Source of the DNA: Lolium rigidum
Taxonomy: Eukaryota; Streptophyta; Magnoliopsida; Poales; Poaceae
DNA length: 64,000 nt
Direction of reading: 5' to 3'
Assembly: GCF_022539505.1 (NCBI RefSeq)
Contig: NC_061514.1
Span: 40,226,869-40,290,868, forward strand
Each line of letters starts with the position of its first letter. Position 1 is the first letter of the stretch. A model generated the notes under the pieces. It searched no databases, was not told the origin of the DNA, and was given only the letters and a program-made list of their open reading frames with translations. Made by a program: the position numbers and the translations under genes. Shown here in pieces: positions 33,942 to 43,942 of the stretch.

Positions 33942-35569
33942 CTCCGCTTCGTTACACGGGTTTATCTTACAATACGGAGTATCTTTTTTTTTTACTCAAC
34001 CCAACGGTAGAGTTTTTTTTTTTGGTTCGAAAGTGTATGCTCCACTATGCATATGTAAAATTTGATAAGTAAATACATTTGTTTTTGGGCTATACAAATT
34101 AACAAATCGTGCGCTCTATTATGGATCCACACATTTGTTACATGTCAATTAATTTGAGCCGGAGGAAGTACCAAAATTTTAATGTCTACAACTTCAAATA
34201 TGTACAGTCTTAAATTTTAATCTACACTAGACTAATTTAATAAAGAGTAGCTTTTAGCACATGGAAGCATATGCTCCCTCTATTTTGAAATGCATGTTAC
34301 AAATATTTAAAACAAATTAAAAAAATGAAACGCAAAATTCACACGTACATCTTAATATAATTTTCTATATAGTCGGTCAAATGTAAATAAGTTTGACATA
34401 GAACAAATTAGAATTCAATTTAAGAGTAGGTAACATCTGGGAGTATTGTTTTTCTTTCGAACTGGTAATATCTATAGTTGACAAAGTATGAAATATCATT
34501 CAAACTTGATGATGGATTGATTAAGAAAAAAGTCCACTTTTGGTCCTTCAATTCTAGTGAAAGTCCATTTTTTATTCTAGAACTTCAGTTTGGTTCAAAG
34601 TGAACCTTGAACTCTCATAATCATTCACTTTTAGTTTTTATCCCGGTTGGGCTAGGCAAATGTTTGCCATGGATGACCAAATACTCAAGGCAACGGTGCC
34701 AGGGTATGAGATGCGGAAGATGTTGATAGGCAAGCAAGCGGACCTTTGTGGCACAACATTTCAAGTGAATTGAAAAGGAGAGAAATCAAGCGAGAGACAG
34801 GTTCAAGTACCCAAGGATTTCGTTGTTTTATGCATTAAGATGTTGGGTTGGATATCTCAGCTAGTTTGGGTTTGGTTTGGTTCTAAACCAATTCGATTGC
34901 TTCTTTATTTCTTCTTTCCACGTCAACGATTTGCTCAATTCAACTGAAAAGGAATGAAAAGTGAACCATTCTGAAAATTCTAGGTTCGTTCTAAACAAAA
35001 AATAATTGTTGGGACCAAAAGTGAAGTTTCCCAAGTGTTCAACGACGAGGAACGTTTTTCAGTTTCTTGGAAACTTTGGTGTGGACGAGAAGTGGACTTT
35101 TTCAGTTTCTTGGAAACTTTGGTGTGGCTCAACTGCACATATTATTTAACACGTCTCAGAGTGCCTCCATCGATTCAATTCATCATATGTATGCAGTTCA
35201 TGTTGCAAAATAACGCATTGACGATTGAGGCTGCTGAGAATAACAGCGCTATACAGTATACGTTGACAAAGCATTGTGCAGCAAGCTACTAGATAATTTA
35301 CAGTGCAAAGGTTTGCTACAGCATAATGTGCCTTCGCGTCCTACTTTTACTGTATTCTATTTCATCAGAACAAAATCCTCCATTTTTGTGTGTAAAGAGA
35401 GCCAAAGGTTAAAGAAAAACAGAGCTGCGGTGCTCGTTCCCCAATCCTTCTGAACAGAAGGCCATGGTTGTCTTTGACTAACCAACCCGGATTTCCGAAT
35501 GTACACTTCATAGCTAATCGACCTAACCTTACAGATGTACACTCTGGTACAACCTTGTAGATTTCATGA
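33942..35569. other. Intergenic between two convergent genes
   Basis: AT-rich, with weak Stowaway-like tips (for example near 34163 and 34273) that cannot be paired with confidence. A 31-bp segment is repeated 43 bp apart at 35054-35084 and 35097-35127. No coding region recognised. Confidence 0.5.
35054..35127. repeat. Short tandem duplication (43-bp period)
   Basis: The 31-bp segment ending TTGGAAACTTTGGTGTGG occurs twice, separated by 12 bp. Confidence 0.85.
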
Positions 35570-38500
35570 CTATAGACCCAGAAAACGTGAAAAGCGATCG
35601 GCAAGATTGGCAATGACAAAGCCAGAGAATACCTGCAAAAGCACAGGTAGTCAGAGTCAAATAAAATAGCAAATGCAAATAAGAGTGATCTGGTATAGAT
35701 AGAGGTTCACAGAACATGGGGATGTCACTAGCTGTTCCAACTTCGGAAATGACAACACAAGTTTTGTTTAGTGCAGCTAAGGAGTTTGAAATATAGCTTT
35801 TCACATAACCTCAAATAAGGAGATTCAGGGCATCAGTTACCTGTAGAGAACCAATAATGTAGACTGCTGAATAATGTCGACCATGGATGACCATGTCAGC
35901 AACCATCGCTAGTGGAATTGTGAGTGACATGCCTAAGGTGGCCACCAAGGGATTAGTCCAAACAACAGATAGAGCCCTGCACAGAAGTTCTGTTGTCAAA
36001 ACAACGCAGTTATGCAATATATTAGAAACAAAAAAAACACCAGTCTTCTTTTAACGCGTACCAGAAATAGTCTGATAGCACACTCCCAATAAGGCCATTT
36101 GCCAGAACAACTTCATCCACTTTAGCTGAGTGGGGCATTGTAAACTTTGGCTCAATGCCTAGTGCAGTTAATGGCCAGACTGAAAAGATAAGAGTACTTA
36201 AGCATATATGTATGTTCAGACGAAGAATCAACTATAAATGCATGCGAAAGCTTCAAAAAAAAAAAAGCATGCGAACTATATGTGGTTGAACCAAACTACA
36301 GAAGAACCTCAGACACAAAATGTATTTGCCGACCATTTAGACCAGATTACCAACCATAAATACATGCAAAGTATATATGGTTGAACAAAACTACAGAAGA
36401 ACGTCCACAGAGGCTATTTGTGACAAATTAGACCAGAATACCCAGATAAAACGTTGACATGCATACTGCACTGAACATTTTGGATCAATGGAATAAATGA
36501 ATACAGCCACAATAAGAGCAAAAGCAATTAAATTTGCAGTTAATGGCCAGACTGAAAGATAGAAGCACTTCAGCAAAAACATATATTCATTCAAACCAAG
36601 AACCAACTATAAATACAATCAAAGTATATGTGCTTGAAGCCTTGAACTCAACAAATTGCCAGAATACCAAATAAAGATTGACATGTAATGTACAGAACAT
36701 TTTGGATCATAAATAAATGAATACAGCCATGGTCCATGTAGCTTTCCCATACAATGCTGTATGGCTCATATGTCAACAGCAGTTTTCATTTTAACATGCT
36801 ATTTCTATCAATGAATGTTTGAGATTTGAACGTTATTAAGCAACCAAATTTGCAAAAAGGAAAATCTTACCAAGCCACCAGAGAAGACAAAGAGTGAAAA
36901 GTCCGAGAAAGCCGAACAGTTTTTGGACATCAACCTTTTCTGATCCTTCCCCTCCAGCAAACTTTTTGAGAAGCACTGAATGATATTGAAACAATTAGGC
37001 ATTGAACTGAAAACGTTCGAGTAGGAACTGAACAGAGAAGTGCAACAACCTACCAGTGAAGAGACCATATGACACAGCTGACAGAAGACCAAACATATCA
37101 CCTAGAAGAGTCCTCTGTGTGGCCCTGCAGTTATAATGCTTATGAACGGTTAGCAAGGCGATAAATTCTATATACCAAAGTTGCAAGCTCATTAAAAAAA
37201 TCTCATCGATTTCCCCAGGACATAGAAATGCAAAAAAAATTAGTTCTCCTTTTTAAGAAAAATAAATTGATTACAGCTAACCATCTTACTACAAAGCAAG
37301 CAAGTACAAACAATAGACAGGTCACTTGGCAGTTGGCGCCAACCCAACTCACCCTGCATTGCTTACTTCAGATTCATCTGTTGCCCAAGTCTGGCCCATA
37401 GTTGTCATTGCTACACCAGCCATGCTAACAAAAACAGCAATAACTTTGGCAGCGTTAATGGAATCTTGGCCAAGGAGCACACTAATGAAAAGTGTGAAGA
37501 GTCCCGAAGTTGAAGATAGTACAGTAGTACTGGCAACACTTGTTCTTGCAAGGGCTGCATTTGATAAATACTGCATCCATATAAGAGCATAAGGGAAGAT
37601 GAGTAACTGTATCGATCAAGCTACTGTCTGTATGATTGAAACCAAAAAAAAAAAAAATCAAACTACTCAATGGATCAAACAGGCAGATAATTGGAATGTT
37701 ACCTCTGTGACAAACCAAATGGGACAAAGATATAATCCGTAAATTGCAATCTCCTTGGTGGAAAGCTGTTGCTCCTTCAGAACATCATCACCAAACTCAC
37801 CGATTCCACAAATAAGTGGCTTTGCCTCTTCTACTACAGGGAGGTCCACATCAGTAAAATCTATCACCACGGTTTTCTGCGGCTCCATTTCCAGCATCTT
37901 CTCAAATTCACCATTCTTCAGAGGAGCGCTGCCGCCAAAGGAAGATTTGCTCGCGACTTTCGACGCTCTGTTGCTTCCAGAAGGCCTTCTCAACAGTTTG
38001 TATATGAAATCCTTCAGAAATGCCAAGGGAATGTAAATGACCATAAGGGAGGCCCCCAAGTAAGTGATCGCGAATGGCTGCTTGTAGTCAGCGAATATCT
38101 CCTGCGCACACAAGCTCAGTTCAGATACTGAAGCTAAAATTCGATTCATTTGACAACAGAACTCTTTTGAAAGGAACAAAAAATGTTTTTTTAAGTAAAA
38201 AAGCACATGTTATCCTGATTGCCAACAGTAAAGTAAGGTTCCCCATCTAATATACAATCATGAATTAGGTGAGAGCAAGAATAATATCACAACCACCTAG
38301 AATCAGGCAGACAGGTATTGGCGATGCACACTTGCCGTAACTAACTGATGAGTGATGACAGATGCACAACTATAGCAACTTTTGTTTTTTTTTTTCAAAA
38401 AATCAGTACGCGACAATTCCACAGATATGCAAATTTCCACTTTGTGGCAAGACCACGAAATCGGGATGGAACAGGAAGAGTAATTCGGCCAAATTCTAAT

Positions 38501-39003
38501 GATGCTGCCATAACATTCCCCTGATCACTTTTCCACTACAGACAAGCCTGCGCATGATATTGAACTATTCAGACGCGGAACAAATTGCACAGAAAAAAGG
38601 CTGCTTTAACCATCAGATAATGGCTGATAATTAAGAAAGCAGCATCCCAAGCCAAGATCCAGGTCTCGAATAAACAACAATTAAACAGAAGGAATAAGCC
38701 GAACAAGAAGAGGTTTCGACAAGCCTGCGCATGATAATGAACTATTCAGACGCAGAACAAATGGCACAGAAAAAGGCTACTGAAACCGTCAGATTAATCG
38801 GCTTGTAATTAAGCAAGCACCATCTCAGGCCAAGATCCAGGTCTCGAATAAACAACAATCAAAAAGAAGGAACAAGCCGAACAAGAAGAGGGGGGAAGAG
38901 TTGTGTCTGCGTGTACCTGCGTGACCTCGGCGGAGGTGACCCATATGAGCACGACGGCGCCGATGAGGACGAGCCCGGCGCGGTACTTGAGACTGGAACC
39001 CAT
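35570..39003 (-). CDS. SLC35F5-like DMT (EamA) membrane transporter, 8 exons
   Basis: Exons in coding order: 39003-38917, 38101-37703, 37570-37353, 37124-37054, 36975-36871, 36179-36062, 35976-35841, 35632-35570. GT..AG borders and phases all fit, giving 398 residues. Seen: an N-terminal membrane helix (about 10-25) running into 'WVTSAEVTQ', a second (about 40-58), a long polar loop (about 60-135), then eight more helices. The last half carries [68 protein letters not shown]. This pattern matches the plant EamA-like family related to animal SLC35F5 and yeast YML018C. Such proteins are polytopic and often vacuolar or endomembrane; the substrate is unknown. Intron 1 has a 177-bp tandem duplication and intron 5 a decoy copy of the exon 6 acceptor. 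Confidence 0.92.
38541..38892. repeat. Tandem duplication in intron 1 of the transporter gene
   Basis: Copy 1 at 38541-38717 and copy 2 at 38718-38892 both begin GACAAGCCTGCGCATGATA and share CCAAGATCCAGGTCTCGAAT, with scattered differences. It lies close to the exon 1 donor (38916). Confidence 0.9.
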
Positions 39004-39752
39004 AGCGCGGCAACCCCTTCGTATGTCGTGCTGTGGCGGGAGGAGCAGGAGAAAGGCGAGCAATTTAACCGCGCGCGGAGCGGAGGGGGGTGGAGTCGCG
39101 CAGCGCAGTTGCGCGGCGGCTCAGCACATGCTTGCGGTGGACTCGGTGGGTGAGCTCCGCCCCGCTTCGCTCCCCCACGGAAAGAGCGAGGGCGCGGGGA
39201 GGAGAACGGTTTTGGGGGCAGAGGTGGCGGTGGTGGTGGGTGGGGGCGACCGGACCAACCAGCGGAAGTTTCTATTGTGGTCTTAACGGCGAGGAGGAGA
39301 CGAGGCGGCGCCGCTCGGGTGGGCTCGCGCCGGTTCGGTGTCCGGCGACGGCACGGCGAGTTTTTCGGGGACTGAGGAGGTGGCCGCGCGGCGTGGCGTG
39401 GGAGTGGTATTTGGCGTGGCCGCGGCGAGGCAGGCAGGGTGGCGCGCGGTGGCGGTGTCGGTCGGGATACGGAGCGGCCGGTTGCTGTCCGGCCGGACGC
39501 GGCCGGGGCCGAAGATCGGTACTACACACTGGTGAGATTCTTTGGCCGGGTGGTGCGCGCGTGCGAGGGTAGAGTACCGTGCCGGCCCGTTTGCGGGGTG
39601 GAAGCTGTGTCACGCGATGGGAATTGTGATCAGGGGAAGAGTGCGTTGAGTGCCATGGTGCCGGACGTCCTGGTCACGCTGATGAAAAAGGGACGGGTTA
39701 GGCTGTTGGCATTACGTTACCACAGTACTAAATGATTGTTTGTGTGTTTTAG
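39004..39752. other. GC-rich upstream region of the transporter gene
   Basis: CpG-rich sequence upstream (minus sense) of the ATG at 39003, presumably 5' UTR and promoter. No clear TATA box. The open frames here are composition effects. Confidence 0.5.
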
Positions 39753-39754
39753 TA

Positions 39755-39857
39755 CTCCCTCCGATTCATATTAATTGACTCCAATATGGATGTATATAGA
39801 ACTAAAATATGTCTAGATACATACATATTAGAGTCAATTAATATGAACCGGAGGGAG
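39755..39857. mobile_element. Stowaway MITE (103 bp)
   Basis: CTCCCTCCGATTCATATTAA... with the inverted partner TTAATATGAACCGGAGGGAG, and TA at both sides (39753-39754 and 39858-39859). Well preserved. Confidence 0.92.
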
Positions 39858-39918
39858 TAACAAGGTCAAAGGTGTTGGTCAACTATGTAGCAATCGATAG
39901 CTTGGTGGACCACGCTAA

Positions 39919-40229
39919 GACTAGTCACAATGGGAATTATCATACACTAGTATCATGCACATGATACTAGTTTATGATACTAACCCCACAATGCATAGTA
40001 TCATAAGATATTATCATAGTATCATCATCTTTAATGTTTTGTAGAATCTCAATGCAAATGTGTGTACATGATGTGTTTGTCATTAAGTTTTCTAGTTTTA
40101 CGTGCTATGATACGGTATCATATTATGATACCACTCTCATCTCTCACCTTATTAATTGGTCTGCCACATCAGATTTTTGTCAACATGGCATGCATGATAC
40201 TACTTATGATACTCCTATTGTGGCCAGTC
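39919..40229. mobile_element. Tourist-like MITE (311 bp)
   Basis: Ends GACTAGTCACAATGGGA and CTATTGTGGCCAGTC form an imperfect inverted repeat. The 3-bp TAA target duplication (39916-39918 and 40230-40232) indicates a PIF/Harbinger-derived MITE. The interior is AT-rich with repeated ATGATAC/GTATCAT words and no ORF. Confidence 0.8.
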
Positions 40230-40478
40230 TAATGGCGATTCGATCTTCCACGGAGATATGGGACGGATGTTGAACGATTCAGCATGCATTTGATGGAGCT
40301 TGAGAAGTGTTAGATATCATAAGCCCTTCTCGTAGTACCTTGAGTGAGTGTGAGTTTAGTTAACGACCTTTGCTTCCAAGACTTGCAAAGGCGATCAATA
40401 ATCCCAAGTTTTTCTCTCTTTATGTTGAATATATAAGAAAATTACCATATACTAAATAATTCAAGTAAATGGAAGATG
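40230..40478. other. Intergenic; no feature seen
   Basis: Short AT-rich stretch between two small mobile elements. Confidence 0.4.
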
Positions 40479-40493
40479 AAAAGATTACATGTA

Positions 40494-40700
40494 TGGCCCT
40501 TGGCCATGGGACACTTATATCTGGATCTGATGATGTCCCCTAAACTCTAGTTGGGTGTGTGTGGTTTTCACCGGTTTCCCTTAATTGACCGTGTGTTGTA
40601 TGGTTTTCAGGTCCGGTTTCCCTTATTAACTAGATCATTTTCCCTCTTCCTATAATGCATTGCGGGAGCTCCCCGCCCTCTTGACGAGGTTCCGTAAAAA
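40494..40700 (+). mobile_element. 207-bp retroposed fragment (LINE/SINE 3' end) with 15-bp target duplication
   Basis: Ends in a poly(A) run (from about 40696) and is bracketed by the 15-bp direct repeat AAAAGATTACATGTA at 40479-40493 and 40701-40715. Before the tail is a GCGGG-AGCT-CCCGC stem-loop. No pol III promoter boxes were recognised, so a truncated LINE is more likely than a SINE. Confidence 0.75.
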
Positions 40701-40715
40701 AAAAGATTACATGTA

Positions 40716-41149
40716 GACATGATAGTCACATTTAATCTAATTGATACATCAAGAAAACTCTACCAAAATCTCAAATAGAAAGGACATAATCACATATGGT
40801 ACAACCTGCGCATTCATGTTCGCGTTGGCGTTGTCACCCAGTTCGACGAAGAGGTTGTTGACATCCAGAAAGAAGCCATTGTCGGGGAAGGAGTTCTCCT
40901 CTAACATGGTGTTTGCCAGTAGCCGTGTTACGGAGTTAGAGAGCTCCCTTAAAATCTGATCACCCCTCACCCATACAGATCTACAACAGCCGAGGCTCTA
41001 GAGGCCTACTATCCCGTCCTTCGGTGTATGCTGATGCAACTTTGGATAAAAAAACTTTTCAGATTCTCCAACATGTGTGGCGAAGGGAAAGGCAACTCAT
41101 ACACGGTGTATAGGTGGTTCCTCAGCCCCACACATTCTCGAACATGTGT
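40716..41149. other. Intergenic; unidentified ORF fragment on the minus strand
   Basis: A minus-strand frame (40970-40749) reads a plausible globular-looking stretch (RELSNSVTRLLANTMLEENSFPDNGFFLDVNNLF). It matches no family known to me and lacks a clear start or partner exons. Possibly a gene fragment. Confidence 0.3.
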
Positions 41150-41422
41150 TGAAAATTGCTGCAGTAGCCAATTGAATCAAAAGTCCGAACTGATGGAAAG
41201 AGACTAGGCAGTGTATTTATATTTAACACTCCCCCTCACGTCTAGGCTATTTTAGTCCTTAGCGCCGCAGAATTTTTTTCTTTTTGTTTTTAAAACTGCG
41301 TGAGCAAGATCTTGAACTTGAGACCTCTTGGCTCTGATACCATGAAAGATTGCTGCACTATCCAATTGAACCAAAAGTCCGAACTGATGGAGGGAGACTA
41401 GGCAGCGTATTTATATTTAACA
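41150..41422 (-). mobile_element. Complete TRIM/SMART-like miniature LTR retrotransposon (273 bp)
   Basis: Two direct repeats of about 80 bp, 41150-41228 and 41343-41422, each TG...CA bounded and sharing AAAAGTCCGAACTGATGG. On the minus strand, the 5' LTR (41422-41343) is followed with no gap by TGGTATCAGAGCCAAG (41342-41327), the standard initiator-Met tRNA primer-binding site. The polypurine tract GTGAGGGGGAG (41239-41229) directly precedes the 3' LTR. It has no ORF. The size is that of the smallest terminal-repeat retrotransposons (TRIM/SMART). Flanking 5-mers (TGTGT, CGGGT) are not a clean duplication. Confidence 0.88.
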
Positions 41423-43560
41423 CGGGTGAGCAGCGAAGGAGGAGCACGTGTAGGTCTTCTTTTCGCATGCCTTATACAACATGGAAAAGAGCTTTCCTTA
41501 TATGGAGCTCAAACTCCTTATAAACTAACATGTGACACTAAACTTTAGTCACACCTCTTGCCACACATGAATGAGGCAGAAACTATTGTTAATAAATATT
41601 GGTTTTGGGCCAATAATTTCAACACTCTGCTCAGACTGCTCTCCTGCTCGATATAGCTACTGCAAAACAAACTCATGGCCTAGCAATAGCATTGCTGAAG
41701 CATAACAGAAGACAATCTTCGTTTCGGAAAGTGATAACAATAGAAAATCTCAAAAGAAGCCAAACCTGGCGCATCATTGGGCGAGACAAAGTTTGTTATC
41801 TTTCTTATCTTGTTATATAATTTGGTGGACCATGACGTGCCTTCTACAGCATTAGTTACGTGCGCCTTAGCTATAGCAAGCTTGTAGCTTGAATACGACG
41901 GTTTGCTCACTTATACTCCTCCTTTACTTCATTAGACGAACGTATATATATGCTTCCATCAAAGCATTCGACGGCAACATGGCCTCGCCAGTGCTCCCCA
42001 TATGGATGCCGACCTCATGCCCAGTTGGTTCAGTGATATAATTGCAAGACGATTCTGGTACGATGGGCTTGTCAGCATTACATGAAGGTATCATGTGTGC
42101 AGTAACCAATCGAAGATAAATGACAAGATATGCAGTTATATCGTCAAGTCCTTCTCTTCGATTATGAAGCGTCAACAACTGCCGACTGGTAGGAGAGAAG
42201 GACTAGTGTGAAATGTGAGTGCTAGTGTGGACTTCGAGAGCTGAGAGCACACGTTCAGCGTGCACACAAGGCAGAAATGCACGCGAATAGTCAAGGAATG
42301 CAGCTGATAAGCAGCAATTAGCAGGTCGTCGGTGATGTGCCTGCTTTTGTTCATTTATGAAATGCCAGTCGTACGTGCCGGTTGGGGGTGAGATCTGGGT
42401 AAAACTTTTCATTCTGGAAGCAACTTGCAATTGCTGGAGCCGATGCTGACAGGCTGGGCCCGATTCCGGTACGCATTTTGTCCAGAAAATGTACGAAATC
42501 TTGGTCAGCAAACTAGCACAGTGGCTACTGGCCACTGCACGCGGGCAGACCAGCGAAGCTGGGGTGGAAAGTGGCACGCGTGGAGTGTGTTATCTGTTCC
42601 TTCCAGTTTCAGAAAAGGGTTGCCGTTTGATCACTCCCTCAAGCTAGCTAAATTATCAGGTCAAAATGTCAAATATTCCCTCAAAAAAAATATCAGGTCA
42701 AATAAGTACAGAAACTCGAAAAGATATTCTTCCAAGTATATCTGATAAGCTAATAATGCGTCGCCACTTTCATTTTGATCAAACTGTGTTTCCTCTTCTT
42801 TTTTTGACAAAAGGAAAGTGTTTCCTTTTTGTTTTCAGGATCTTATCGTCACAACTCATAGCCCATAGTAATTGATCGGATCTGATCCTGAGCCTTTTCC
42901 TTTCAGTTACAGGTGTTCTTCCCAGTAAAGCGAATGTAAGGAATCCGCACGTTGCTCTCTTCCAGACTTCTGGCGAAACAACCTCGCCCCTCAGTGCTGA
43001 AAACGACGGCAATTTTGACAGGCTTGCATCATTGAATGGATGCCGTTCATTCAGAACAACAGTCAACAGGCCGACGGATCTTCAACAAGCGTGATCAGCT
43101 TGTCACTGACTCAGGCACCTTCACATCCCAGCAACTAGGATATGGAAAAGACACACTGACCTGACTAATCTGAAACTTGCAAATAAGTCTGCGACACCTA
43201 CTGCACTTCAAAGAATACAAGATCTCGTCGAGCAATTCTATGAAGATCCGTATCTGCAGCACGTATTTACTCAACCAGGGAATGTACAATTGAAGTAAAA
43301 CAAAAAAAAAACATTGACAGCCAGGTCAATAAAAACAAAAAACAGAACAACAGCTGACGAAAGAAAAAGAATGAAAAAAAAAGCTATTTCATCTCATCAG
43401 CTATATTTCTTTATTTCATCTATGAAGTACAAGCAAGAACAAATCAAATGAGGGAGAGACAAAAGGCAGACTAACCTACAGATGTCAGCAATATAGAACT
43501 CTAGCTCCAACAGAGATGGCATTCAATTACTAAGGAACACATCAAAAAATTAGGTTCCCC
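41423..43560. other. Intergenic; no recognised gene
   Basis: Several ORFs of 60-125 codons occur on both strands (for example 41910-41680 and 43066-42779 minus), but none has a recognisable domain, start context or splice partners. The stretch 41680-41910 (minus) has the feel of a coding exon remnant, but no identity can be given. Confidence 0.4.
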
Positions 43561-43614
43561 TTTGTCCCACTTCTACATACTCCACCCTTTGTCCCACTTC
43601 TACATACTCCACCC
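43561..43614. repeat. 27-bp tandem repeat, 2 copies, 3' of UBP22
   Basis: The unit TTTGTCCCACTTCTACATAC plus TCCACCC is repeated exactly. It lies about 330 bp downstream of the UBP22 stop, possibly in the 3' UTR. Confidence 0.9.
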
Positions 43615-43942
43615 TTTGCTTGGCGCAAAACAATGTTACATCCAGTAAGATTGGTCAGAACATCACCACCAATGGTGTCAAATAATTGAGTGCTTTCAGT
43701 TCAACGAAAACCCCCCAAGATATCCATCATCAGGATAACAAGACAATCCAACATATACATCTGACCATATTTCCTTTTGGGTTGCTGGCAGTTGAAAATC
43801 GCCAAAAAAAAAACTCTGATTGATTCTATGGTCAATGAGAATACAAAACTTGACCGTCCACCTTGCTGGCTATGTTCTATCACATGATGGCGGTATTTCC
43901 TGGTGGTACAGAATAAGGCTCTCAGTATTTGTTCAAAATCAT

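Noticed and set aside
40749..40970. Small protein-coding gene on the minus strand
   Set aside because: The residues look plausible, but no start context, partner exon or family was recognised; kept only as a note.
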